From JAIVGZ01 sp964552205 (GTDB lineage Bacteria; Pseudomonadota; Gammaproteobacteria; Natronospirales; JAIVGZ01), in the NCBI GenBank assembly GCA_964552205.1, contig CAZKFT010000045.1:1-14523 (forward strand): a stretch of 14,523 nt of DNA. The letters run 5' to 3'. The notes beneath the pieces were generated by a model. The model was not told the DNA's origin and made no database searches. It worked only from the letters and a program-made list of their open reading frames with translations. This document shows, one piece after another, positions 7,101 to 12,621 of this stretch (its first letter is position 1; each line of letters begins with the position of its first letter). The translations under genes were made by a program, and so were the position numbers.

Positions 7101-8268
7101 ATGCACTCGATTAATGAGACTTTTTATGAAAGAAACCTCAACAAGCCAATGTACCGTCTCTACCATGTTCAATGCTTTCCGAGATACAGATCCTCCTAAA
7201 GAACTGTCCTATTTTCTCGTCAAAGAATATCAAGAGACTTGTTTCTACTACAAAGAACAGAGGAACTGCTTCAATTCAAAACAGAACGGACTGAAAGAGA
7301 CGGGAAACTCGGTGTACGGCTTTACAGCAGCGGGTCGAAAGTACACGTTCGACGAGAAAAATGATCAAATTCGTTTCTCTGGCAAGCTGCCGATCATGCC
7401 AATTGCCAGCTGCATCACTTTTCTCGGTCGCATCTGCACCAACAAATGTCGGGATTATGTGGAAAGTCTGCGTGATGAGAATGGGAAGAAAATCTACCAA
7501 GTGCTTTACATCGACACGGATTCGCTTTTCATCAAAAATCTTTTCTATTGCCAAAACAACAAGGAATGTTTTGACAAGGCCTTCAAAGACATCACAGAAT
7601 TGTGTGTTACTCTCACCAAGCAATTCCCCGGAACCATGCGAATTGTGCTCGAGTATGTGGCCAACATCATCTTTTACAAATCGAAATGCTATGCCTTTGC
7701 AAAGAAAGCGTATCCTGATGACATCTTCAAGATGGTTGTCAAAGGATTGCCGATCGTGAAGCGAAACACGTGCCAATTCATTCAAGATTTGGGAAATTCA
7801 ATTCTGAAAACAATTCTGATTGGAGGTTCCATCGAGTCGGCAAAAAAGTTGATTGTTGACCAAATGATCAAACTCATCAATGGAGAGATCCCTATTCCAA
7901 AGTTGGCGATGTGGGAAAAAATCTCCAAGGCTGTGACCGAGTACAAATTCATTCCTGCTCATGTGTTGCTTGCGATGAAGATGAAACGTGAAACCGGCAA
8001 TGGACCGTCCTCTGGTCAAAGCATTGGCTATGTCTATGTGGATGTCAGCGATTATGAGCACAAAAAACCTAAAATCGAAAAGATTTGTGAAGTTTCGATG
8101 GCAATAGCTCAATGCAGACCTATCGACTACCACTGGTATATCAGCAACCCGATCAAACAAGTCGTTACAACAATCATGTCACCCTTTTTGAAGCAAGGAG
8201 AAGATCTGCTGGGAAGATTTATTGCACAAGCCAGAGACAAGCAGCTGGGTCTGGTGGAATACGAATAA
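4186..8268 (+). CDS. Family B DNA polymerase with 3'-5' exonuclease
   Basis: This 1360-residue replicative polymerase is complete by motif. Proofreading exonuclease: ExoI SFDIE (D284, E286), ExoII GFNIYCFD (N396, D401), ExoIII LYNWND (Y518, D522). Polymerase: motif A DWNSLYPNI (D774), motif B KETGNSVYGF (K1037, N1041, Y1044) and motif C YIDTDS (D1110, D1112). A KKRY-like FYKSKCYA sits at 1163-1170. Motif C carries Ile where most family B enzymes have Gly. Two insertions lengthen it: an acidic/basic disordered stretch at about 590-752 (poly-Asp at 609-613, NLS-like KKRP at 688-691) between the exonuclease and YSGGFV, and a long motif A-B spacing of about 263 residues. Start is the ATG at 4186; no in-frame ATG lies in the promoter gap. 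It ends 2 bp from the convergent histone-fusion gene. It should act as the viral genome replicase; closest virus group unresolved. Confidence 0.97.
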   Translation: MEIPVSESQDQPEQLQSFKKSVFSSHGKHLTIVEHYQPTLAELPVLERGPIRTVDPTKAFRFEITDHELGTTREIDQFLPPENLDAKKKNETVVFVFGNTGGTDMHSVTVFVTNYKPYFRFSLRDVSNPNQYLKDLKNEMFKHHKYVFFRIHWDKTCIIYKKPAVGYTDKPWPFLHVECHTTDDLYTVKNWFLGKYPKPTLQDIQSGKWKQLNKHVVCEDSEEATKFIVSNDLISAGWVELKAGTYKELDPSLYNTTYGFSVDQENLVAIDDDEVASKWINSFDIEVIRTKDDGLFPKAEDPTDYITHIGHAFFDTKGYHSPLNIVFTWGDTFASYRQEDVDTLMSKFYMHYQESENNNQVTLYVVRYPDEKTMLENWSKWKSSPAVQADIETGFNIYCFDLGYTAKRMLVIYNSRLSEKAKVWSRLPWKQVTIKESSMQSRAGPFSNKYFTIEPTPGVALVDAWVLVARDVTIRLPSTDLKSVMKHFSVGEKQDLPPQDMKPHFYGTPEMRGKMILYNWNDSRGTAGILLASGYVNKMTQMARLTNIRINDYCLRGQQIRVYGGYMKAAKQENVVLYRPYYHPILDSMIVEELEDELDDSPIPKYRKDDDDDSEDTKLSDSIIRKFSQMAISSNPFASIYNQALSVKSEEDATSRPNVEMHGFYGAHTFEHNVRPIEETKTSETPTKKRPSSDFGLTMDTLASTKKSKGKDNQKGKIKLYSQADFDENEGDTRQQPSRETVKFGNDKSEEKSYSGGFVMSPNEGLEWCVSIIDWNSLYPNIHISFFLDPQTLILEEEYGNRVDLEYVHVRFNREVVFGYVKEQGALIKYSNFLAIIRKAVQEVEGIYGIRIKEETKHLKKVIETQNNIKIENEDQFDAFIKNSNLKEQIYSVSVQKELKKHLLARRFSFEFNLLQEKLATDPSFSNLNVEELGYDPDYWREKISNPFAANNCPKGRNGTINAEVVKNCVSECTRLMRLFMKETSTSQCTVSTMFNAFRDTDPPKELSYFLVKEYQETCFYYKEQRNCFNSKQNGLKETGNSVYGFTAAGRKYTFDEKNDQIRFSGKLPIMPIASCITFLGRICTNKCRDYVESLRDENGKKIYQVLYIDTDSLFIKNLFYCQNNKECFDKAFKDITELCVTLTKQFPGTMRIVLEYVANIIFYKSKCYAFAKKAYPDDIFKMVVKGLPIVKRNTCQFIQDLGNSILKTILIGGSIESAKKLIVDQMIKLINGEIPIPKLAMWEKISKAVTEYKFIPAHVLLAMKMKRETGNGPSSGQSIGYVYVDVSDYEHKKPKIEKICEVSMAIAQCRPIDYHWYISNPIKQVVTTIMSPFLKQGEDLLGRFIAQARDKQLGLVEYE

Positions 8269-8269
8269 A
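8264..8269 (+). terminator. AATAAA overlapping the DNA polymerase stop codon
   Basis: The sequence GAATAAAT places the TAA stop (8266-8268) inside AATAAA. Only 2 bp separate this gene from the convergent fusion gene, so the polymerase mRNA 3' end must overlap that gene. Confidence 0.5.
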
Positions 8270-8270
8270 T

Positions 8271-11075
8271 TTACATTCGATACATCTCCATCAGTTTGTT
8301 GACATATACTTTTGCCTTGTCGTGAGGGACGGTCAAGAAAGCATTAATGATTTGAGGAGGGGTTGGCATCATATAGGATTTTGATTCCTGATCATTCCAA
8401 GTATATCCAGCAAGTATTCTCTTGCTTTTTTGGAAATCCATAAATTCGTAAAAGTCGGTGAACTTGTTATCAGCAAATTTAAAGATGTCCTTGCTCAATA
8501 AAATTTGACCTGCCGTTTTGAAACGAACGTTCTCAAAGCCGCCTGGCATAGCACAAAATTTCGCATAGTCACCACTTTGTTTCATCACTTCTTTCACTTT
8601 GGGGAAATAAGTTTCAAGCGGCATGGTTGCTTTTTTCTTTTCAATCCTTTCAACGTCACAAATGAACTTGTAAAGGTCGTAATAATCGGAGGGTGAATTA
8701 CAGACTTGCAAATCCTTGCACAAATAACCATCCAGAATTTTGTTTTCGAGACCTAACACATAGGTGTAGCCCCAATCAAAGAAAAAGACTTCCACAAGAC
8801 GTGGCAAGTAAAACACAAATCCATCAATCTCGTAAGCGTCAATAAACTTGCCTTGTGCAGCTCGCACTCGGATGTTGCCCAAATGGAAATCGTTGTGTCG
8901 AATTCGCATACGACGCAATAATTCGAGAGTATAAAAAATCTGAAAGTTGATCAGCACGTAAATCAGTCTTCTCTTCTTAATTTCCGTGCTTTCCGAAATA
9001 TCTTTTATGTACTGAGTGTGATTCGTTACCATCCATTGGTTGACATTCAGAGGTATCTCTTCGGTGATCATCAAATGATAAGGGCTTGAAACTGTCCACG
9101 ACAGGGACTGCAAGATTTTTAGAATTTCGCTTTTTTCGTTGGGGTATTTTTGAAGCATTAGCCAAACCAAATTCTTCACCACCATGTGTTTTTCGAGCAA
9201 CAAGAAATGAGGAGACCACTGTCGTCTGACAGCCACTTGTGCCCAGATCTGGTAACATTCTCTTTCATAATCGCCCTCGGTTGAATGATCCGCCGAGTAA
9301 GATTTGATAAACAATTTTTTGCCGTTATGGTCCTTGTATCGCATAAAAATGTAATCGGCCTCTTCCTTCAGAAAGAACTGAATCTCGGGGAACATCTTAT
9401 TCATAAGTAACATGGAGTCAATGACTTGGACAGGCTTTTCTTCGAGTCCAAGCGTCATTGGTTTTGGTTTTTCAAAGATACGAGTGTCCTTATCAAAAAT
9501 ATATTGGTTGGTGTAGAATCGCAATTCTTCCATGTAGATGTAAAGATACCCATTCGTGCCGACAAACTCTTTAGGAAATCTGGGGAGTTTTTTCCATTTT
9601 TCTTTTTTCGTGTAGTCGTCATACTCATACCAGTCACGACCACATCGCATCACGGTTCCAAAGTGATCCACAGCATGAAATACAACGACGGCAGTTAACA
9701 CATATCGGCGATCGTATTTTTCGAAAAAGAGAGGAACGTCGAGCATTGTCTTATCCAAGGATCGATTTCGGTTTCTGTCAGACACATGCAATCGAGGAAA
9801 CACGCCAATGTAGAAAAAGTGATTAAAGTATTCTTGTCTCCACAACCAAGTGGTATTTTCTCGAATCATGTATTTTTCCATAGGGATCTGCAACACGCCT
9901 TGCAACAGGTATTCAGCAAATTCGTATGGATCTTCAAAGCTATTTCCTGCCCAATTATTGTCTCTGTCGCTTTTACAACCACTTAACAAGCTTCGAAAGT
10001 TTGTACACTTGATGAGTTTCTGACTTCCAGAGGTCAACCTGTTTGCCAGAGATTCCATTTCTTTAATAATCGTGTCTCGTACTTGTGGTGTACACACAGC
10101 TCTTCGGTCTGGCGGTTGTCCTTTCACGCTTTCCAAAAGATCACTCAACGTGTCCCATAACGGCAACAAGAAAACCATCAACACGCTGTCCATGTAGCAG
10201 CTGTTGTCAAACCAGTCAAGCACGTTTCGGCATTCACGATGACTCACCGGTTTTTTCACAAGCTGAATAAATGTATCTTGTTCCGGCGTCACTTTGGGTG
10301 GTGAGTAGTGTTGAGCCATATCTTGCAACCATTCTTGCACAACCTCGTCACTCACGGGTAACGTCTGATTTGGGCTCTCTCTCTTTGAACTCGGTGTCTT
10401 CCTCTTTGGGGAAGGTGTCTTTTGTTTTGGAGGAGTGGGAGTCTTTCTCTTTGGGGAAGGTGTCTTTTGTTTTGGGCTGGGTGTCTTTTCCTTTGGAGGA
10501 GTGGGAGTCTTTCTCTTTGGAGTCGGTGTCTTTTCCTTTGGTGGAGTGGGCGTCTTTTTCTTTGGAGGTGTAGGTGTCTTTTCCTTTGAAGGAGTGGGAG
10601 TCTTTCTCTTTGGTGTAGGGGTCTTTTCCTTTGGAGTTGGCTTTTTCTTTGCTGAGGCAGGTGTTAAATCATTTAAAGTGACTTGTCGATCAGGCGAAGG
10701 CTGCTCAAACAACACGGTACTTGCCAAAGAGGCTTTTTGAGGACCTGGAGAGGGGGCCTCAAACAACTTGGACTTTTTCTTTTTTGGTTTTTGGTCTGTC
10801 TTTTTTTGAGATGATGTCTTTTTCTTTGTTTTTCCCGTATCAATGCCATAATAGTGTCCAATAATTCTCTGCAAGGCATTGACAACATCCAAAGCAGAAA
10901 TAGTTTTTCTTCTGTTGTGCTTTGTGTACAGCAGCGTTTTGTGAATAACTTGCCCTAAAAATTCGGACAAATGATTACGTAGGGTTTCATAGACCTCGAC
11001 TGAAATTCGTTTCACACCTGCTCTTCGAGCAAGTCGACGAATACTCCCTCTGCTGATATTTTCTCTTGAATTCAT
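8271..11075 (-). CDS. Histone H4 - linker-histone-like tail - USP/CYLD-like deubiquitinase - protein kinase fusion
   Basis: This is a 934-residue multidomain protein. (1) Residues 9-77 align without gaps to animal histone H4 residues 31-99: SIRRLARRAGVKRIS, TKHNRRKTISALDVVNAL, YYG. (2) Residues 82-236 are Lys/Pro-rich, with 11 KTP repeats and about 23 S/T-P sites, like an H1 tail. (3) Residues about 280-520 are a compact USP/CYLD-like cysteine protease: Cys box DNSCYMDSVL (C293), His box YVLTAVVVFHAVDHFGTVM (H471), then WYEYDD (D486/D487). (4) Residues about 565-930 are a divergent protein kinase: Lys in KKLFIKSY (K591), catalytic loop HNDFHLGN (D729, N734), metal-binding FFDWG (D767), no clear glycine loop. 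Key catalytic residues are present in both enzyme domains, so both may be active. It likely acts on viral or host chromatin (inferred). The ATG at 11075 sits just before the H4 fold. The frame is uninterrupted, which argues against a sequencing-error fusion. Confidence 0.95.
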   Translation of the reverse strand: MNSRENISRGSIRRLARRAGVKRISVEVYETLRNHLSEFLGQVIHKTLLYTKHNRRKTISALDVVNALQRIIGHYYGIDTGKTKKKTSSQKKTDQKPKKKKSKLFEAPSPGPQKASLASTVLFEQPSPDRQVTLNDLTPASAKKKPTPKEKTPTPKRKTPTPSKEKTPTPPKKKTPTPPKEKTPTPKRKTPTPPKEKTPSPKQKTPSPKRKTPTPPKQKTPSPKRKTPSSKRESPNQTLPVSDEVVQEWLQDMAQHYSPPKVTPEQDTFIQLVKKPVSHRECRNVLDWFDNSCYMDSVLMVFLLPLWDTLSDLLESVKGQPPDRRAVCTPQVRDTIIKEMESLANRLTSGSQKLIKCTNFRSLLSGCKSDRDNNWAGNSFEDPYEFAEYLLQGVLQIPMEKYMIRENTTWLWRQEYFNHFFYIGVFPRLHVSDRNRNRSLDKTMLDVPLFFEKYDRRYVLTAVVVFHAVDHFGTVMRCGRDWYEYDDYTKKEKWKKLPRFPKEFVGTNGYLYIYMEELRFYTNQYIFDKDTRIFEKPKPMTLGLEEKPVQVIDSMLLMNKMFPEIQFFLKEEADYIFMRYKDHNGKKLFIKSYSADHSTEGDYERECYQIWAQVAVRRQWSPHFLLLEKHMVVKNLVWLMLQKYPNEKSEILKILQSLSWTVSSPYHLMITEEIPLNVNQWMVTNHTQYIKDISESTEIKKRRLIYVLINFQIFYTLELLRRMRIRHNDFHLGNIRVRAAQGKFIDAYEIDGFVFYLPRLVEVFFFDWGYTYVLGLENKILDGYLCKDLQVCNSPSDYYDLYKFICDVERIEKKKATMPLETYFPKVKEVMKQSGDYAKFCAMPGGFENVRFKTAGQILLSKDIFKFADNKFTDFYEFMDFQKSKRILAGYTWNDQESKSYMMPTPPQIINAFLTVPHDKAKVYVNKLMEMYRM
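10374..10649 (-). repeat. Imperfect tandem repeat encoding K-x-K-T-P-[TS]-P units
   Basis: About 276 bp of degenerate in-frame repeats (plus-strand look: tctttctctttggagtcgg / tcttttcctttggagg) encode residues 143-234 of the fusion protein, with 11 KTP copies alternating as KEKTPTP, KRKTPTP, KKKTPTP and KQKTPSP. SPKR/TPKR units resemble the S/T-P-K-K minor-groove-binding motifs of linker histones and are proline-directed kinase sites. Long open frames on the plus strand here are repeat shadows. Confidence 0.85.
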
Positions 11076-11102
11076 GCTTCTATTTATTTGAATCGATTTT
11101 TT
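11076..11102 (-). promoter_or_regulatory. 27-bp gap: dNK 3' signal and histone-fusion promoter
   Basis: On the minus strand AATAAA (11083-11088) lies 15 nt after the deoxynucleoside kinase stop and 8 nt before the ATG of the histone fusion. The whole gap is A/T-rich (poly-A run, then ATCGATTCAAATAAATAG). It must serve as both terminator and promoter unless the two genes are co-transcribed. Confidence 0.4.
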
Positions 11103-11768
11103 TCACATGGCTGAAATCCGAGCAATAAACTCTTTTACTTGCGAAATAATTGTTTGGCAGTATTCATGGTCGGACTCAAAATCCTGATCACAATCCACGA
11201 TCAAGACTGGCACATTGTTGAGGCATGGGGCAATTTCAACGTTGGGTTTCTTGTGGACTAACCAATCTTCATGTCGTTGATGCAGTTGTGTTAAATAATC
11301 AAGCGGCACACTCGATTCTTCTGTTCGAGAGCGTTTGCGGAGGCGGTCGTAACAGACCTGAGGAGAGGTTCTCAAGTACACAATCCCACGAAGAGGAAGT
11401 GTAAAGTGTTGACAGACCCACTCGTGCCAAGTCTTGTAACAAGTCCACTCCATCTCGTTGATCAACCCTTCTTCACGACAATGCAAGGCAAAGCAGTAGC
11501 GATCTGAAAAGACAGAACGTTCGAGAAAGTGAACGGTTTTGTTGGGAGGGGGTTCCATGTGTGTCATTAATCGGCTGAGACAGGCAGACATTTGAAATGT
11601 GTAACCCCAGCGTTTGGGGTCTTGATAAAAGGCTTCCAGAAGACCTGTTTTCTGCCAAGACTCGACAGGTTCGGGAGTGCAATAGAAGGAGACTTCTGTT
11701 TCCAACTTTTTGAGAAAGGTGGACTTGCCAGCAGCAATATTTCCTTCGATAGATAGTTGAATAGCCAT
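11103..11768 (-). CDS. Deoxynucleoside kinase (animal dNK/TK2/dCK type)
   Basis: This 221-residue enzyme would phosphorylate deoxynucleosides to monophosphates and so enlarge the dNTP pool for viral replication. Signatures run in order: P-loop GNIAAGKS (9-16), substrate-site PEPVESW (32-38), ERSVFSDRY (83-91, including the catalytic-acid E83-R84-S85 motif) and an Arg-rich lid, RKRSRTEESSVPLDYL (144-159), followed by HQRHEDWL. The lid and the HEDWL stretch closely resemble the multisubstrate insect dNK and mitochondrial TK2 as I remember them, rather than poxvirus-type TK. The start is taken at M (11768), which gives the usual Met-x-x-x-Ile-GN layout. An in-frame ATG 15 codons upstream (11813) would add a Phe/Lys-rich extension lying in the promoter-like A/T tract and is less likely. 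Acquisition from an animal host is inferred. Confidence 0.93.
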   Translation of the reverse strand: MAIQLSIEGNIAAGKSTFLKKLETEVSFYCTPEPVESWQKTGLLEAFYQDPKRWGYTFQMSACLSRLMTHMEPPPNKTVHFLERSVFSDRYCFALHCREEGLINEMEWTCYKTWHEWVCQHFTLPLRGIVYLRTSPQVCYDRLRKRSRTEESSVPLDYLTQLHQRHEDWLVHKKPNVEIAPCLNNVPVLIVDCDQDFESDHEYCQTIISQVKEFIARISAM

Positions 11769-11886
11769 TTTGTGAGTTTTAAAATTTTTGAAAAAGTATA
11801 GCAAAAAGCGCACTTGACCCGATCATGACCGGGTCACGACCTCATTATTTTTGATATCGCAAAAAATGTCAAAAAAGCAAATTCAT
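11769..11886 (-). promoter_or_regulatory. 118-bp intergenic: 3' region of the 85-residue gene and dNK promoter
   Basis: The dNK-proximal part is A/T-rich (on the minus strand TTTTTCAAAAATTTTAAAACTCACAAA runs up to the ATG). The middle holds a GC-rich inverted repeat, listed separately. The distal part has A/T runs (ATTTTTTGCGATATCAAAAATAATG). This is the longest intergenic stretch in the window. Confidence 0.45.
11815..11836. other. Perfect 7-bp inverted repeat TGACCCG/CGGGTCA
   Basis: TGACCCG (11815-11821), an 8-nt loop (ATCATGAC) and CGGGTCA (11830-11836) form a GC-rich hairpin or palindromic site inside an A/T-rich gap, between the end of the 85-residue gene and the start of the dNK gene. 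It could be an RNA hairpin for 3'-end formation or a protein-binding palindrome. The sequence alone does not decide. Confidence 0.55.
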
Positions 11887-11891
11887 TTATT
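11886..11891 (-). terminator. AATAAA overlapping the stop of the 85-residue protein
   Basis: The minus strand reads CAATAAATG; the TAA stop (11887-11889) lies within AATAAA. Confidence 0.5.
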
Positions 11892-12144
11892 GAGGAACGA
11901 AGCGACCTCGACCAATTGTCCAGATGGTATACATTTCATCAAGAAAGTTTGAATAGAATTCACTGTTTTCTGTTAATGGGATCTCTTGCTGCTTTGTCTC
12001 GTCGAATAATGTGACATCGGCCTGTTTGATAACCAATTTCATTTCAGGTGTAAGCTCTAAATTTCGTGTTAAAGTAACATCAGGTCGAATCTTGTATTCG
12101 ATTTTGACTTTGATATTACTGTCTGGAAATGATGAATCAGACAT
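11887..12144 (-). CDS. 85-residue protein of unknown function
   Basis: Not recognised. It is a small acidic protein that starts MSDSSFPDS and has alternating hydrophobic/charged stretches (IKVKIEYKI, MKLVIKQADVTLF) suggesting a small beta-rich fold. It ends in a basic GRGRFVPQ tail. There is no membrane segment or signal peptide. Support comes from its ATG, its position filling an otherwise empty stretch, its divergent partner at 12250, and its stop codon overlapping AATAAA as in other genes here. A 74-residue frame on the opposite strand (12011-12235) is judged a shadow because it crosses the promoter gap and has no such end signal. Confidence 0.65.
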   Translation of the reverse strand: MSDSSFPDSNIKVKIEYKIRPDVTLTRNLELTPEMKLVIKQADVTLFDETKQQEIPLTENSEFYSNFLDEMYTIWTIGRGRFVPQ

Positions 12145-12249
12145 GTTGATCTATGCAGTATTTATCAAGTTCATCTTTTCTAATGCGCTGATGTTTGTGC
12201 AGCGATCACTAAAAATTTTTGATTTGATTGTCTAGAGCTTGTAAAAAAA
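12145..12249. promoter_or_regulatory. 105-bp divergent promoter region
   Basis: This lies between the 85-residue (minus) and 123-residue (plus) genes. It contains AAAAATTTTT (12211-12220), which extends to AAATTTTTGA as also seen upstream of the dNK gene (in the opposite orientation relative to the gene), and an A-run directly before the ATG at 12250. On the minus side TGATAAATACTGCATAG precedes the ATG at 12144. It is a promoter by position; no defined motif is claimed. Confidence 0.4.
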
Positions 12250-12621
12250 ATGAGTTGTCCTCTAGCAACTTCTGCGTCGCGTACGCAGTACCAGCAATTG
12301 TCTCTCTTCCCTCTTTTGACGTGTCTACAGTTCCCGAGAACTAAATTTATTGAGAAGAAGATGGTGAGGGCGTGGTTGAAAAAACACAAAGTCCCCTCAA
12401 TGTACGAGCGACAAGAATGGTCGGATGAGCGATATTGGTTTTATCAGCTACCTGTGAATCAGATCTCATGGTTTGACATGACAAAGAAAAAAATTGATGG
12501 CGTCTACTGTGTGTTTGCAACCCCCTATGTGTATCGAATCCAAAAACATCACCTCAATATGGTCGGCTCAATGTGCCGCCTTGCTAAAAACCGACTCGAA
12601 TGTAGCATACAGCAAAAATAA
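12250..12621 (+). CDS. 123-residue basic, aromatic-rich protein of unknown function
   Basis: Not recognised. The N-terminal 30 residues are Ser/Leu/Cys-containing. From residue 31 it becomes strongly basic and aromatic (KFIEKKMVRAWLKKHK, then YWFYQLP, ISWFDM and VYCVFATPYVYRIQ), reading like a small folded domain with several Trp and Tyr. No transmembrane helix or zinc motif is evident (scattered Cys only). The ATG at 12250 follows an A-run like other starts here; M38 is an alternative start. The TAA stop lies in AATAAA (12617-12622), matching the end-of-gene pattern of its neighbours and supporting this strand over the 69-residue antisense frame. It ends 10 bp from the convergent gene. Confidence 0.65.
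   Translation: MSCPLATSASRTQYQQLSLFPLLTCLQFPRTKFIEKKMVRAWLKKHKVPSMYERQEWSDERYWFYQLPVNQISWFDMTKKKIDGVYCVFATPYVYRIQKHHLNMVGSMCRLAKNRLECSIQQK

Noticed and set aside
7276..7785. 169-residue minus-strand frame
   Set aside because: It lies antisense to the polymerase palm (motifs B and C), which explains the conservation of the sense strand. There is no promoter-like context.
10380..10650. CRISPR-like or silk-like repeat array
   Set aside because: The units are degenerate, contiguous and in frame, with no spacers. It is coding low complexity.
10271..10740. Plus-strand open frames rich in Gly/Val/Phe/Ser repeats
   Set aside because: These are reverse-complement shadows of the KTP repeat in the histone fusion, which has conserved domains on both sides in its own frame.
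8271..11075. Fusion as an artefact of a frameshift or assembly join between three genes
   Set aside because: The frame is continuous through all domain junctions, no internal AATAAA/A-T promoter tract is seen between domains, and the long linker is repeat-coded in frame. Read-level checking is still the decisive test.
11769..11813. 15-residue N-terminal extension of the deoxynucleoside kinase
   Set aside because: It would be encoded by an A/T-rich promoter-like tract, and starting at the next Met gives the normal family N-terminus just before the P-loop strand.
12011..12235. 74-residue plus-strand frame overlapping the 85-residue gene
   Set aside because: It spans the divergent promoter gap and has no end signal. 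The minus-strand frame fits the pattern of neighbouring genes better.
12180..12389. 69-residue minus-strand frame overlapping the 123-residue gene
   Set aside because: The plus-strand frame is longer, starts after an A-run and ends in the stop/AATAAA arrangement seen in other genes here.
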